Source of the DNA: Proteus mirabilis ATCC 29906
GTDB taxonomy: Bacteria > Pseudomonadota > Gammaproteobacteria > Enterobacterales > Enterobacteriaceae
Assembly: GCF_000160755.1 (NCBI RefSeq)
Contig: NZ_GG668576.1
Coordinates: 95,956 to 159,955 of the forward strand
Direction: 5' to 3'
DNA: 64,000 bases
Position numbers and translations under genes: made by a program. Shown piece after piece: positions 19,145 through 32,435 of this stretch. A model generated the notes under the pieces. It saw nothing but the letters and a program-made list of their open reading frames with translations, was not told the DNA's origin and did not search any database. Numbering within the stretch: the first letter of the stretch is position 1; every line of letters starts with the position of its first letter.

Positions 19145-19693
19145 ATGTGCAAATCTATATTGCTTACCAGCCTGTTAATCTTTATCACAAGAAGTTGTTA
19201 TGGCTCTGAGTTAAATGCAACCTCAATCATTGGCGGTGCTGTTCAATCGCAATTTAGTATGAATGTAAAAATAGCTACATGCTTACCCGCTACTGTTGAC
19301 AATGTTACTTTTGGAGCAGTTGATACAGCGACTATTTTATCGGGTGAAGTTGAAGGGCACTCAACACTCTTTTTGGATTGTACGGGCACAATTAAGCCAC
19401 AAAGAGTTACAATACTTTTTGAACCTGCTAATCCTCATTTAACCATGGGTAGTGTGGGTTATATTGGTTCAAAAAATACCACACTTGGCTATTTTGTGTC
19501 GTGGGAAGATGAACAAATAGGTGCTATTGGTGAAGGGGTACCAATGGGGAAGGCACTTTTTTTTAAAAAAACGGATGCTTCATTGATGAAAGTTAAACTT
19601 AAAATAAAACCAGTTGTACTTCCATTAGGAGGAAAGTCCGTTCATTTGGGTAATGGAAATACCCATATAACTATCAAAATAAAATATATCTGA
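19145..19693 (+). CDS. Minor fimbrial subunit
   Basis: A 182-residue exported protein with signal peptide (cleavage near CYG/SELN) and a pilin-like fold: a cysteine pair (ATCLPATVDNVTFGA and FLDCTGTIKP), a mid-domain LGYFVSWEDEQIGAIG and a terminal donor strand (HITIKIKYI). It is weakly similar to the previous subunit and to the next one. GAGGG precedes the ATG, and the gap to the upstream gene is 10 bases, so it is in the same transcript. Confidence 0.8.
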   Translation: MCKSILLTSLLIFITRSCYGSELNATSIIGGAVQSQFSMNVKIATCLPATVDNVTFGAVDTATILSGEVEGHSTLFLDCTGTIKPQRVTILFEPANPHLTMGSVGYIGSKNTTLGYFVSWEDEQIGAIGEGVPMGKALFFKKTDASLMKVKLKIKPVVLPLGGKSVHLGNGNTHITIKIKYI

Positions 19694-19694
19694 T

Positions 19695-20243
19695 ATGAGT
19701 TTTTGTATGAATAAAAAAATATATATGTATTTTATTATTACTTGTTTAAGTAATTTTCCTCAACCAAGTTTATCAGATGAAATCTTACCTGATGCTCAAT
19801 TAACAATTTCTTTGGATGTAGTTAGAATCACTTGTGATATTAATAATGGAAAAGGATTTAATAAAATAGTAGATTTTGATGTTATCAACGAAAGTAATTT
19901 ATTAGCTGGTAATCAACCAGCCGTAAAAACACAGTTTATTGTTGATTGCCAAAAAAGTGGTTTTAAACCTGAGCATATTGATATCAAAGTTAAGCCTGGT
20001 AGCCAAGGTGCATTAAATAATGGTATTGGTGGTGAACTTAAAACCAATTTATCTGGTGTAGGAATTTATTTATCATGGGCAGACTCAAGCCCAATAAATC
20101 TATCTGGAGTGAATAAAAGTTTTAGTGCAGATCTTAATAATCAATTTGATATTAGTTTTTTTGCAAAACCATATGCTCAATCTCAAATTGTTGAAAAAGG
20201 TTCACTAAAAAGTAGCATAATTATTAATGCATTATATAAGTAA
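19695..20243 (+). CDS. Minor fimbrial subunit, last gene of operon
   Basis: A 182-residue exported pilin-like protein with the cysteine pair in VVRITCDINNG and FIVDCQKSG, and the mid-domain VGIYLSWADSSPIN that the other subunits share. It has a terminal beta strand (SSIIINALYK). The ATG at 19695 starts one base after the upstream stop; a second ATG at 19707 (MNKKIYMYF) gives a better signal peptide and may be the true start. It may be an anchor or terminator subunit, by position only. Confidence 0.78.
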   Translation: MSFCMNKKIYMYFIITCLSNFPQPSLSDEILPDAQLTISLDVVRITCDINNGKGFNKIVDFDVINESNLLAGNQPAVKTQFIVDCQKSGFKPEHIDIKVKPGSQGALNNGIGGELKTNLSGVGIYLSWADSSPINLSGVNKSFSADLNNQFDISFFAKPYAQSQIVEKGSLKSSIIINALYK

Positions 20244-20295
20244 TTTATTTTAATCTTATTCAAAAAGGGAACGCCATATTATGTTTCCTTTATAT

Positions 20296-20317
20296 ATTAC
20301 AGAGCAATTGCTGTAAT
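20296..20317. terminator. Hairpin after fimbrial operon
   Basis: Perfect 7-bp stem ATTACAG/CTGTAAT around 8 bases, 52 bases after the last fimbrial stop. It has no clear T-run, so it is only a weak candidate for the operon end. Confidence 0.35.
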
Positions 20318-20337
20318 ATTATCATTGGGGCTAAGAT

Positions 20338-21657
20338 CTATAATTTTGTCCCCATGAATAGAAAACTGTCTTTAGTGCTAGGGGAGTGTTCAGCATCAAT
20401 TTCTGATTGCGGACGCTCAAGTAGATTATCCGCGCGATCGTAAAACAGCATGGTATCAAGGTTTTCACTACTGGCGACTTTTTTTAAACGTTGCTCTGAG
20501 TCATACAGGTATTCTACCCAACCTCGATAGGTGTCTTCCATGGCGCAAGATTATCTTGGGGATCATAAAACCACTTACACCATAAGGTAATGCCATTTAA
20601 CGGGTGTTGTTTATCACGAGAGCTGAAAGTGCTAATGGTTCGCCCCAGTTTATCGTATTGCCGATATTGGGTGAGAGCTCCTTGAGTTCGACTGATTTCA
20701 CGATGTAGGTCGTCACGTTCAAATTCAGTAATTAACTGTGAGCGACCGTCAATAAGGTGGTTGATGGCAGTGGCATGTCCGGAGCCGTAATAGAGCCAAT
20801 TTAGGCTGTCACCTTGAGGTAACGTCAGACGGCTTAGGTTATTGAGTTCATCATAATTAAATTCGACGATATCGTCGCCCGTTTGTTCACGAGTAATGCG
20901 GCCAAGTGCATCGTAGGTAAAATGGACTTTGATTCGCTTGCAAACCCATTTCAAGACCACGTTGATTGGGCTGTTTGCTGGCGACCAATAGGCGGTTCAT
21001 ACTATCCCATTGATATTGGTAGCGATCAGTTAAGGTCTCACGTTTGACAAGGTTACCCGCCGCATCATAGTCGAGTAATATTGTGCGTGGTGCGGATGTG
21101 AAGACTCGGTCGCCTAAGTGAGCTTCTTCAACCAGTCGCCCCAAACTGTCATACGCTAAACGCGACTCTGTGTTATCCGGCCAAAATACAGTGATAAGGC
21201 GCTCGCGTTCATTCTGATATTGCCAGTGCGTTTGGTTACCATTACCATCCGTTATGCTGAGTAGTCGGCCCAATGCGTCCCATTCACTGAGATGTGTATG
21301 ACCCAACGCATTGCGACAACCGCAAGGTAATCCAAACTCATCCCAAATTAGCGCCGTTTTAATGCCTGTACGGTCGGTATAATGAATAATTTGGTGATCA
21401 TGATTAAGTTGCCAAAATGAGGTTGAACCATCGTGCCAATAAGCGATTCGTGTGAGGTTGATATCATCATATTCAAGACGATAGCTTTCGCCTTCGCTGG
21501 TTTTGTTTTCAATCACTCGCCAAAGATTATCTTCTGAAAGTGCCCAGCGGTATTCACTGCGTAAGCCATATTTATCGCTATGCCACGCCATAACACCGGC
21601 ATCAGTCCACCCAAATTGGCGATAAGGGTGATTTGTCTGTTGCTCAACACGTATTAA
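20338..21657 (-). pseudogene. Rhs/YD-repeat protein relic
   Basis: Three overlapping pieces in different frames (21657-20887, 20960-20514, 20541-20338) read together as one YD-repeat core: RTGIKTALIWDEFGLPCGCRN, YDSLGRLVEE, YDALGRITREQTGDD, YDELNNLSRLTLPQGD, QYDKLGRTIS, LFYDRADNLLERP. Frame breaks lie near 20940 and near 20540. Both ends are missing: no N-terminal region beyond about 22 codons before the first ATG, and no DPxGxxGG end or variable toxin tip. It is thus a dead internal fragment of an Rhs toxin gene. Its base composition is richer in GC than the fimbrial genes beside it. Confidence 0.88.
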
Positions 21658-21886
21658 TTAGGCACTTTCGTTGTAAAAAATTGCAATGAAACTATTTAAT
21701 GGGAAATTATAAGGATTAAAATGTAATAAATTGTTTTTATTGAAATATACGCATTTTATTATTTTTTGATTATCAATATATAATCTATTTTATTTTTAAG
21801 TAAAAACCCATTAAATGAGTGGGATGCAAATTTAATGCATAAATTAGATATTAAATTATATTAAAGTTATTTTTTATAAAATAAAA

Positions 21887-21925
21887 CAGCATAAACTTTC
21901 GATAAGTCTCGTAGAGTTTATGCTG
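21887..21925. terminator. Terminator after ychF
   Basis: Perfect 11-bp stem CAGCATAAACT (21887-21897) and AGTTTATGCTG (21915-21925), with T-rich sequence after it on both strands. It lies 63 bases past the ychF stop. The 220 bases beyond it towards the rhs relic hold nothing I can name. Confidence 0.75.
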
Positions 21926-21987
21926 CTTTTGTTAGTATTTAAACGTGAAGAAAACCGAATAATACTAAATAATAATAAAGCTATTTA

Positions 21988-23079
21988 TTACACATTAAAC
22001 AAGAAGTTCATCACATCGCCATCTTGCACGATATAATCTTTACCTTCCGCACGCATTTTACCTGCTTCTTTCGCACCTTGTTCACCACCATAAGTGATAA
22101 AGTCATTATATGAGATGGTTTGGGCGCGGATAAAACCTTTTTCAAAGTCAGTATGGATCTTACCTGCAGCTTGTGGGGCAGTTGCACCTACAGGGATTGT
22201 CCAAGCACGGACTTCTTTTACACCAGCGGTAAAGTAAGTTTGTAAATCGAGTAATGCATAACCTGCACGGATAACACGGTTTAAGCCCGGCTCTTCGATG
22301 CCTAAATCTTGCATAAACTCTTCGCGCTCTTCATCGTCTAGCTCTGCAATATCTGCTTCGATAGCAGCACAAACAGGAACAACAACAGAGCCTTCGGCTT
22401 CAGCGATTTTACGTACCGTATCAAGATAAGGATTATTTTCGAAACCATCTTCATTGACGTTAGCAATATACATGGTTGGTTTCAGGGTTAAAAAGCTTAA
22501 ATAACGGATAATCGCTTTTTCTTCATCACTTAAATCTAATGCACGCAACATACCGGCTTTTTCTAAGTGCGGTAAACATTTCTCTAAAACTTCCATCTCT
22601 GCTTTAGCAACTTTATCACCACCTTTGGCTTTTTTCTGATTACGATGCATTGCTCGTTCACAGGTATCTAAATCAGAAAGCGCTAATTCGGTATTAATAG
22701 TTTCAATATCTTCTGCAGGATCGACTTTACCCGCCACATGCACAATATTGTCATTTTCAAAACAACGCACGACATGGCCGATAGCTTCAGTTTCGCGGAT
22801 ATTGGTAAGGAATTGGTTACCTAAGCCTTCACCTTTAGATGCGCCTTTAACCAAACCTGCAATATCAACAAACTCCATTGTTGTAGGTAACACTCGTTGT
22901 GGTTTTACAATTTCTGCTAACTTATCTAAGCGAGGATCAGGCATGGGTACAACACCTGTATTTGGCTCAATAGTACAGAATGGGAAGTTGGCTGCCTCAA
23001 TACCTGCCTTAGTTAAGGCATTAAACAGTGTAGATTTCCCTACGTTAGGCAGACCGACGATACCACATTTAAATCCCAT
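21988..23079 (-). CDS. ychF: YchF, redox-regulated ATPase (OLA1-type)
   Basis: A 363-residue P-loop protein with G1 GLPNVGKST at the N terminus, the switch region [17 protein letters not shown] and the NVNE sequence in place of NKxD, the mark of this subfamily that prefers ATP to GTP. A coiled-coil insert and a C-terminal TGS domain ([16 protein letters not shown], then [15 protein letters not shown]) follow. It binds ribosomes and is linked to stress response and translation start. The length is that of the E. coli protein, and it lies downstream of pth as in E. coli. Confidence 0.96.
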   Translation of the reverse strand: MGFKCGIVGLPNVGKSTLFNALTKAGIEAANFPFCTIEPNTGVVPMPDPRLDKLAEIVKPQRVLPTTMEFVDIAGLVKGASKGEGLGNQFLTNIRETEAIGHVVRCFENDNIVHVAGKVDPAEDIETINTELALSDLDTCERAMHRNQKKAKGGDKVAKAEMEVLEKCLPHLEKAGMLRALDLSDEEKAIIRYLSFLTLKPTMYIANVNEDGFENNPYLDTVRKIAEAEGSVVVPVCAAIEADIAELDDEEREEFMQDLGIEEPGLNRVIRAGYALLDLQTYFTAGVKEVRAWTIPVGATAPQAAGKIHTDFEKGFIRAQTISYNDFITYGGEQGAKEAGKMRAEGKDYIVQDGDVMNFLFNV

Positions 23080-23104
23080 AAACGTTCACCTTGTCACATA
23101 AAAA

Positions 23105-23132
23105 ACAACAGGAAAGGGGGAACTCCTGTTGT
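23105..23132 (-). terminator. Hairpin between pth and ychF
   Basis: Perfect 9-bp stem ACAACAGGA/TCCTGTTGT around a G-rich loop, followed on the minus strand by TTTTTATGTG. It lies just ahead of the ychF start, so it may end pth transcripts or attenuate read-through into ychF. Confidence 0.6.
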
Positions 23133-23270
23133 GTGCTGTTAAAAAAATTGGCGCTATTATAGAACAAATCCCTGTTTGATTAAATCATCAGGGATTAATT
23201 GCGCAAAAGAAAAGGGCATGGCATTGCCCAGTTAACTTATTTGATACACTAATAGCTTTATTGATAGGGG

Positions 23271-23855
23271 TTAAGCTTTAAAGCTATGTAAACGATTAAT
23301 GGCTTTTTCGTAACCATCACGCATCAGAATATCTGTACAAGCAAGGGCTTCATCAATTGCATCATCAATAAGTTTTTGCTCACTTGTTGGTGGTTTACCT
23401 AACACAAAACCGACCACTTTGTTTTTATCACCGGGATGACCAATCCCAATACGTAATCGATAAAAATTGGGGTTATTGCTAAATTTACTCTGAATATCTT
23501 TTAGTCCGTTATGGCCACCATTACCGCCACCCAATTTCATTTTTACCACACCCGGTGGTAAATCCAGTTCATCATGTGCAACCAATATTTCATCGGGTTG
23601 AATACGATAAAAATTTGCCATCGCTAATACCGCTTTACCACTTAAATTCATAAAAGTGGTAGGGACTAATAAACGAACATCATTACCATTTAAATTAATA
23701 CGAGCGGTATAGCCGAAGAATTTGCTCTCTTCTTTTAGAGATTGTTGATGACGTTGAGCCAATAAATCAACATACCAAGCACCCGCATTATGGCGAGTCT
23801 GGGCATAATCAGCACCGGGGTTGGCTAACCCGACGATAAGTTTAATTTTACTCAC
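23271..23855 (-). CDS. pth: Peptidyl-tRNA hydrolase
   Basis: A 194-residue enzyme that frees tRNA from peptidyl-tRNA dropped by ribosomes. The catalytic His22 is in [20 protein letters not shown] and [15 protein letters not shown] hold the further active-site Asn and Asp, and [13 protein letters not shown] the glycine-rich loop. The length agrees with E. coli (194). It is transcribed towards ychF and divergently from ychH, as in E. coli. Confidence 0.97.
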   Translation of the reverse strand: MSKIKLIVGLANPGADYAQTRHNAGAWYVDLLAQRHQQSLKEESKFFGYTARINLNGNDVRLLVPTTFMNLSGKAVLAMANFYRIQPDEILVAHDELDLPPGVVKMKLGGGNGGHNGLKDIQSKFSNNPNFYRLRIGIGHPGDKNKVVGFVLGKPPTSEQKLIDDAIDEALACTDILMRDGYEKAINRLHSFKA

Positions 23856-24082
23856 AATTGCCTTTCACTGTTATCGTCTTAAAAGAAAGCATCTAGTTTA
23901 CCTTTCTCTGTCAAGAAGCACAAAATAGATTGTCATGATTATTTTGTTGAAATCTTTCTAGGAGAAAATACTTATTATTTATAGGGCAAAAAGAGCGAAA
24001 CAGGCGTATTAGCACCGATAAATGATTTACAAAAGCAATAAAACACATTTTTTGCAAAGAATTGTCAATAATTTTCAGAGCA

Positions 24083-24098
24083 TGTGATCACTGCGACA
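24083..24098. promoter_or_regulatory. Weak CRP-like site before ychH
   Basis: TGTGA, six bases, CGACA: eight of ten positions of the CRP core TGTGA-N6-TCACA, about 100 bases before the ychH ATG. The E. coli ychH gene is, as I recall, controlled by CRP. The rest of the 344-base gap 23856-24199 between divergent pth and ychH shows no gene. Confidence 0.3.
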
Positions 24099-24199
24099 AT
24101 ACCTTTTTAGTCTTTATGGCTATAATAACTACAATGAATAAAAGGTTATTCGATGTATTTTGGTGTTGAATCGTCTGACGACGCGCTTGGAGGTGCAAC

Positions 24200-24478
24200 A
24201 TGAAATATAAACATGCTTTTGCCGTTGGCAATTTATTGATGGCTATCGGTATGGTGCTTATGCTCGGTAGTCTTGGTTATAATCTTCTTAGCCATATTTT
24301 TCCATTAGGGCTACCTGATATTTTATCTGATGCTTCGCTAATGGGGATCTTTATTGGTGCACTTGTTTGGTTAGCAGGGGCTCGTATTGGTGGTAGAGAA
24401 ACCGTTGCAGAAAGATATTGGTGGTTGCGTAATCATGACGAACGTTATCGTCGCCATGATAATCATCGTTATCCATAA
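24200..24478 (+). CDS. ychH: YchH, small stress-related membrane protein
   Basis: A 92-residue protein of the DUF2583 family with two hydrophobic helices (FAVGNLLMAIGMVLMLGSLGY and DASLMGIFIGALVWLAGARIGG) and a charged tail rich in Arg and His. In E. coli it is induced by stress and affects biofilm; the biochemical role is unknown. GGAGG stands 6 bases before the ATG. Its position, divergent to pth, is as in E. coli. Confidence 0.92.
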   Translation: MKYKHAFAVGNLLMAIGMVLMLGSLGYNLLSHIFPLGLPDILSDASLMGIFIGALVWLAGARIGGRETVAERYWWLRNHDERYRRHDNHRYP

Positions 24479-24585
24479 CAGTGTGGGCATCAATAAAATA
24501 TAGATAAAATCATAATTTATAATAGAGTAAGAATAGATAATAAGTAACTCATTGTCGTTAATATGCAGATAATACATATCTAAAG

Positions 24586-24616
24586 ACCCGCTGATAAAGT
24601 GATCGCGGGTTTTTTA
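24586..24616 (+). terminator. Terminator after ychH
   Basis: ACCCGC (24586-24591) pairs with GCGGGT (24605-24610), with further GAT/ATC pairing inside, and is followed by TTTTTT on the plus strand. Confidence 0.75.
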
Positions 24617-24650
24617 TTGTCTAAATATTTTATCTTAAAAAGATAACAAA

Positions 24651-24682
24651 AAACCCGCTATAACATAGGCTATAGCGGGTTT
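24651..24682 (-). terminator. Terminator after prs
   Basis: Perfect 12-bp stem AAACCCGCTATA (24651-24662) and TATAGCGGGTTT (24671-24682); on the minus strand a run of T follows. It lies 34 bases past the prs stop. Confidence 0.88.
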
Positions 24683-24715
24683 AATTATCTCAAAGTACGA
24701 TATTAAATCGACAAA

Positions 24716-26623
<1,908 letters not shown>

Positions 26624-26627
<4 letters not shown>

Positions 26628-27262
26628 TGCTGTATATCCCAGTTATCCATTTTTAATTTTATCGTGCGTTCACCTTGTTTTAATTCAAGGCGCTGTGGCA
26701 AGTTCGGTGTTATTGCGGTGTCATAGGATTGGTAGGTTACCACCCAATCACCTTCTGGGGTTGGCCATGTAACCGATTTTAAAAGATGATTTGCATCGAG
26801 TTCAAAATCCGTGGCATCACCCGGTAAACCAATTAACCAAGCGCGTAAATTTTTTAAAGGGATCACCATACCGGTGAGCTGATAAATCATTTCAGTTGGA
26901 TTGTCACTATAATACTTTTTACCACCATTATCAGTCACTTCAATCACACCAGGCATCACATTTAAGTCTAGCTCTGTCGTCCCCAATGGATTGGTTAAAA
27001 GTAAGCGATAGCGATCGGTATCTTTATCTTGCCAATAGAAACGTGCGTAAGTTTTATAGGTGCCTTCAATGTAAGCGAAGGCGCCACGTGTCTCATATTG
27101 TGAAATCTTATTTAATGCTTGTTGACGCGATTGCCATTGAACATCGTTATCTGACGCTGAACCTTGTGTTTGTATATTATTTAAATTACATGCACTTAGT
27201 AGCAGCGCAGCTAGCGGAAGGAGACGCAAAAGTGATTTGGTTGGAAAAATGCGTGAGCGCAT
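26624..27262 (-). CDS. lolB: LolB, outer membrane lipoprotein receptor
   Basis: A 212-residue lipoprotein that takes lipoproteins from LolA and inserts them in the outer membrane. The signal peptide ends in the lipobox LLSAC; then come [38 protein letters not shown], and [14 protein letters not shown], all as in E. coli LolB. ATG 27262 (MRSRIF) is chosen over a TTG at 27298, since it gives a normal signal peptide. It is divergent from hemA with about 240 bases between, as in E. coli. Confidence 0.94.
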
Positions 27263-27501
27263 AGCTGAGATATTCCTTACATTCGTTCTTTGTTGCAAAA
27301 AAGCGTATCATAAACGCGAAGATATAACGATATTTCGTTAAATAGTCGATTGAATTTGCCTATCATACAAGTAAGCACTTTTATTGAAAGAGTTCATCAA
27401 GTAGAATGGCGGCAATGAAGAGTCCATACTAAATGCGCTGTTTTAGGTTTATACTAAGTCAAGTCGCGAGTCGGTATTTATTCATAACTCAATTATAAGA
27501 T

Positions 27502-28764
27502 ATGACGTTATTAGCATTAGGTATTAATCACAAAACAGCCCCCGTAGCGTTACGTGAGAAAGTCTCTTTTTCTCCTGATACCATGGGTGACGCCTTAAAT
27601 AACTTGTTACAGCAACCTGCTGTAAGAGGTGGTGTAGTGCTGTCTACTTGTAACCGTACTGAGCTTTATCTGAGTCTAGAAGATAAAGAAAATAGCCATG
27701 AACAACTGATCAGTTGGTTATGTCAGTATCACCAAATTGAGCCTCATGAGCTTAAAAATAGTGTTTATTGGCATCAAGATAATCAAGCAGTGAGCCACCT
27801 GATGCGCGTTGCTAGTGGTTTAGATTCCTTGGTATTAGGTGAACCGCAAATTTTAGGGCAAGTCAAAAAAGCGTTTGCCGATTCTCAAAACTATCACTCG
27901 CTCTCTTCAGAGCTGGAACGCCTGTTTCAGAAATCCTTTTCAGTTGCGAAAAGAGTGAGAACAGAGACCCAAATTGGTGCTAATGCTGTTTCTGTCGCTT
28001 TTGCTGCCTGTACTTTAGCGCGCCAAATCTTTGAGTCATTATCATCATTGACTATCTTATTGGTCGGTGCGGGTGAAACGATTGAATTAGTGGCGCGTCA
28101 CTTACGTGAACATCAAGTCAAAAAAATCATTATTGCTAATCGCACCAAAGAGCGAGCGCAACGTTTAGCGAATGAAGTTGACGCTGAGGTTATCACTTTA
28201 TCTGATATTGATGAGTCACTTTCTCAAGCGGATATTGTGATCAGTTCAACAGCAAGTCCGTTGCCTATTATTGGCAAAGGCATGGTAGAAAGGGCGTTAA
28301 AGAAACGTCGTAATCAACCAATGCTACTCGTTGATATTGCTGTGCCTCGTGATATTGAACAAGATATTGAAAAACTGAGTAACGTTTATCTTTATAGTGT
28401 TGATGATTTAGAAGCTATCATTCAGCATAACCGTGAACAGCGCCAAGCCGCAGCCATTGAAGCTGAACATATCGTGCAACAAGAGAGTGGCCAATTTATG
28501 GATTGGTTACGTGCTCAAGGTGCTGTCGGGGCGATTAGAGAATATCGCGATAGTGCAGAAATGTTACGTGCAGAAATGGCAGAAAAAGCGATTGCATTGA
28601 TACAAAATGGCGCTGATGCAGAAAAAGTGATCCAACAGCTTTCTCATCAGTTGATGAATCGCCTTATTCATACACCAACCAAATCTCTTCAACAGGCTGC
28701 CAGTGATGGTGATATTGAACGCCTGAATCTCTTACGTGAAAGTTTGGGTATTACCCATAATTAA
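27502..28764 (+). CDS. hemA: Glutamyl-tRNA reductase
   Basis: A 420-residue NADPH-dependent enzyme that makes glutamate 1-semialdehyde from Glu-tRNA, the first step of haem synthesis. The catalytic Cys50 is in [10 protein letters not shown], the N terminus has [14 protein letters not shown], the NADPH site is in [16 protein letters not shown], and the long helical dimerisation domain follows. Length is as in E. coli (418). It heads a cluster hemA-prfA-prmC-sirB1-kdsA with short gaps, so at least the first four are likely co-transcribed. Confidence 0.97.
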   Translation: MTLLALGINHKTAPVALREKVSFSPDTMGDALNNLLQQPAVRGGVVLSTCNRTELYLSLEDKENSHEQLISWLCQYHQIEPHELKNSVYWHQDNQAVSHLMRVASGLDSLVLGEPQILGQVKKAFADSQNYHSLSSELERLFQKSFSVAKRVRTETQIGANAVSVAFAACTLARQIFESLSSLTILLVGAGETIELVARHLREHQVKKIIIANRTKERAQRLANEVDAEVITLSDIDESLSQADIVISSTASPLPIIGKGMVERALKKRRNQPMLLVDIAVPRDIEQDIEKLSNVYLYSVDDLEAIIQHNREQRQAAAIEAEHIVQQESGQFMDWLRAQGAVGAIREYRDSAEMLRAEMAEKAIALIQNGADAEKVIQQLSHQLMNRLIHTPTKSLQQAASDGDIERLNLLRESLGITHN

Positions 28765-28792
28765 CTTTATCTAACAGGATCTTAATCTACGA

Positions 28793-29875
28793 ATGAAGCC
28801 TTCTATTGTCGCTAAGTTGGAAGCTCTACAAGAGCGTTATGAAGAAATTCAAGCACTTCTAGCAGAAGCTGATGTTATTGCCTCTCAGGAGCGTTTTCGT
28901 GCGCTTTCAAAAGAGTATGCTCAATTAACGGATGTCACATCTTGTTATCGTCAATGGCGAAAAGTGCAAGATGATATGGAAGCGGCAGAAATGATGCTTG
29001 ATGATCCTGAAATGAAAGAGATGGCTCAAGAAGAGCTAAAAGAAGCACAAAGCGTCAATGAGGAGCTAGAACAGCAACTTCAAGTGCTGTTATTACCTAA
29101 AGATCCTGACGATGAGTTCAACTGTTTCCTTGAAATTCGTGCCGGAACGGGTGGTGATGAAGCCGCACTTTTCGCCGGTGACCTATTCCGTATGTATAGC
29201 CGTTATGCCGAAGCACGTCGTTGGCGTATTGAAGTGATGAATGCAAACGAAGGCGAACATGGCGGTTATAAAGAGATCATTGCCAAAGTCATTGGTGATG
29301 GTGCTTATGGGGTACTGAAATTTGAATCAGGCGGGCATCGTGTACAACGCGTGCCGGAAACAGAATCTCAAGGACGCATTCATACTTCTGCTTGTACAGT
29401 TGCGGTATTGCCTGAAGTGCCAGAAGCTGAATTACCCGAAATTAGCCCAAGTGATTTACGTATTGATACTTTTCGCTCATCAGGGGCGGGTGGTCAGCAC
29501 GTAAATACCACGGATTCGGCCATCCGTATTACGCATATCCCGACGGGCATTGTGGTAGAGTGTCAGGATGAGCGTTCTCAACATAAAAACAAAGCGAAAG
29601 CGATGTCAGTATTAGGTGCGCGTATTCGTGCTGCCGAAGTACAAAAACGTCAAGAAGCCGAAGCATCTGAACGCCGTAACTTATTAGGTTCAGGAGATCG
29701 TTCTGATCGTATTAGAACTTATAATTTCCCACAAGGTCGCGTGACGGATCATCGCATAAACCTTACGCTTTACCGGTTAGATGAGGTGATGGAAGGTAAA
29801 CTAGATGCACTTATTCAACCTATTGTCACTGAATATCAAGCCGATCAGCTATCCGCTTTATCTGAGCAAGATTAA
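28793..29875 (+). CDS. prfA: Peptide chain release factor 1
   Basis: A 360-residue factor that reads UAA and UAG and triggers peptide release. Visible are the GGQ motif in [18 protein letters not shown] and the codon-reading loop, here PET in [18 protein letters not shown] (family form PxT; E. coli has PAT). It ends in a TAATG overlap with prmC, whose product methylates the GGQ glutamine, so the two genes are coupled in translation and function. Confidence 0.97.
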   Translation: MKPSIVAKLEALQERYEEIQALLAEADVIASQERFRALSKEYAQLTDVTSCYRQWRKVQDDMEAAEMMLDDPEMKEMAQEELKEAQSVNEELEQQLQVLLLPKDPDDEFNCFLEIRAGTGGDEAALFAGDLFRMYSRYAEARRWRIEVMNANEGEHGGYKEIIAKVIGDGAYGVLKFESGGHRVQRVPETESQGRIHTSACTVAVLPEVPEAELPEISPSDLRIDTFRSSGAGGQHVNTTDSAIRITHIPTGIVVECQDERSQHKNKAKAMSVLGARIRAAEVQKRQEAEASERRNLLGSGDRSDRIRTYNFPQGRVTDHRINLTLYRLDEVMEGKLDALIQPIVTEYQADQLSALSEQD

Positions 29876-30723
29876 TGAATTATAAACAATGGCTGCATCA
29901 AGCAGCCTTGCAATTAATTGATAGTGACAGCCCAAAGCGGGACGCAGAAATTCTATTAGGGCACGTAACAAAACGTGCTCGTACTTATTTGATTGCTTTT
30001 AGTGAAACTGTACTTTTAGAAGATGAACTAGTGCAATTGTCATCCCTCCTTGCTCGACGTATAAAGGGCGAGCCTATCGCTTATTTAGTAGGAGAGAGAG
30101 AATTTTGGTCACTACCTTTAAAAGTCTCTCCTGCAACACTTATCCCTCGGCCTGATACCGAATGTCTAGTTGAAAAAGCATTAGAGAAACTCTCTGCACA
30201 AGCAAGCCGAATTTTAGATTTAGGTACGGGGACAGGGGCTATTGCTTTAGCGATAGCTTCGGAACGTTCTGACTGCCGTGTCCTTGGTGTTGATTTTCAA
30301 CCAGAAGCGGTAGCATTAGCGATAGAAAATGCACAACATTTGGCACTTAGCAACGTAGAATTTACGGAAAGTTGCTGGTTTAGTTCACTCTCTGGTTATC
30401 AATTTGATATGATAATCAGCAATCCTCCTTATATTGATGAAGAAGATGAGCATCTTTATCAAGGAGACGTTCGCTTTGAGCCATTAACCGCATTGGTCGC
30501 GGCAGATCATGGTTTTGCTGATATTGAGCTTATTATTACAAATGCCCGTCAGTTTTTAGCTAATAACGGTTGGGTATTAATAGAGCATGGTTGGCAACAA
30601 GGTGAAAGAGTACGTAATATTTTTATTGATAAGGGTTACTGCTGCGTGGAAACTTTCCGTGATTACGGCGGTAATGAGCGAGTGACAGTAGGTCGTTGGA
30701 ATGATGATAGAAACCATAGCTGA
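29875..30723 (+). CDS. prmC: PrmC, release factor glutamine methyltransferase
   Basis: A 282-residue SAM-dependent methyltransferase that modifies the GGQ glutamine of RF1 and RF2. Visible are the N-terminal five-helix domain, the SAM motif ILDLGTGTGAIALAIASE and the catalytic ISNPPYIDEEDEHL. The start overlaps the prfA stop by one base and the end overlaps sirB1 by 23 bases. In E. coli sirB2 (ychQ) lies between prmC and sirB1; it is absent here. Confidence 0.96.
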   Translation: MNYKQWLHQAALQLIDSDSPKRDAEILLGHVTKRARTYLIAFSETVLLEDELVQLSSLLARRIKGEPIAYLVGEREFWSLPLKVSPATLIPRPDTECLVEKALEKLSAQASRILDLGTGTGAIALAIASERSDCRVLGVDFQPEAVALAIENAQHLALSNVEFTESCWFSSLSGYQFDMIISNPPYIDEEDEHLYQGDVRFEPLTALVAADHGFADIELIITNARQFLANNGWVLIEHGWQQGERVRNIFIDKGYCCVETFRDYGGNERVTVGRWNDDRNHS

Positions 30724-31516
30724 TTACGAATTTAACAAAGCCCCTTTGGTTAAGGGTATGATCCTTATCTCTCAGGCAATTCGCCCAGATTTTCCAGTCA
30801 CTTCAGTTGGCTATCAATTGGCACAGCTGGTGGAGCAAGCAGAAGCGGAAATTCCCCACCAAGCCAGTATACAAGAGAGAATTGATGCACTGCTGAAGCT
30901 ATTTTATAAACAATGGCATTTCAGTGGTGCAAGTGGCAAATATTGTCTTTCTGATACGTTATGGTTAGATAAAGTATTGGCCACTCATATTGGTTCACCT
31001 GTGTCATTAGGTTCCATTTTAATTTATATCGCACAGGCAATAAATTTACCGTTAGCGCCAGTTATTTTTCCTACACAGTTAATTATCAGAATAGATATTC
31101 CGGATGAAAAACCACTTTTCTTAAATCCCATTAATGGTGAATATCTTTCTCGTCATACTTTAGACGTTTGGCTAAAAGGTAATGTAGGCAGTACATCTGA
31201 GCTATCAGCATCCGATCTAGAAGAGTCAGAACACAGTTCTATTATTCGCAAGTTATTAGATACACTCAAAGTCTCTTTAATGGAAGAAAAGAAGATGGAG
31301 CAGGCACTTAAGACCAGTGAAACGGTGTTATTGTTTGATCCAGAAGATCCCTATGAAATACGTGATCGTGGGCTGATTTATGCTCAATTAGAGTGTAATC
31401 ATGTGGCATTGTCTGACCTTAACTACTTTGTTGAACAGTGTCCGGAAGATCCCATTTCAGAGATGATTAAAATTCAAATTCATTCAATAGAACAGCATCC
31501 TGTTGTTTTACATTAA
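30701..31516 (+). CDS. sirB1: SirB1 (YchA), transglutaminase-like/TPR protein
   Basis: A 271-residue protein of unknown precise role, with an N-terminal SirB1 transglutaminase-like region (SDTLWLDKVLATHIGSPVSLGSILIYIAQAI) and a C-terminal tetratricopeptide-like part (YEIRDRGLIYAQLECNHVALSDLNYFVEQCPEDP). The sequence follows E. coli YchA to its end. ATG at 30701 or 30704 may serve. It overlaps prmC and lies 57 bases before kdsA. Confidence 0.9.
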   Translation: MMIETIADYEFNKAPLVKGMILISQAIRPDFPVTSVGYQLAQLVEQAEAEIPHQASIQERIDALLKLFYKQWHFSGASGKYCLSDTLWLDKVLATHIGSPVSLGSILIYIAQAINLPLAPVIFPTQLIIRIDIPDEKPLFLNPINGEYLSRHTLDVWLKGNVGSTSELSASDLEESEHSSIIRKLLDTLKVSLMEEKKMEQALKTSETVLLFDPEDPYEIRDRGLIYAQLECNHVALSDLNYFVEQCPEDPISEMIKIQIHSIEQHPVVLH

Positions 31517-32428
<912 letters not shown>

Positions 32429-32435
32429 ACTTGTT

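Noticed and set aside
22748..23101. 117-codon plus-strand frame over ychF
   Set aside because: It mirrors a highly conserved gene; there is no ribosome site or homology.
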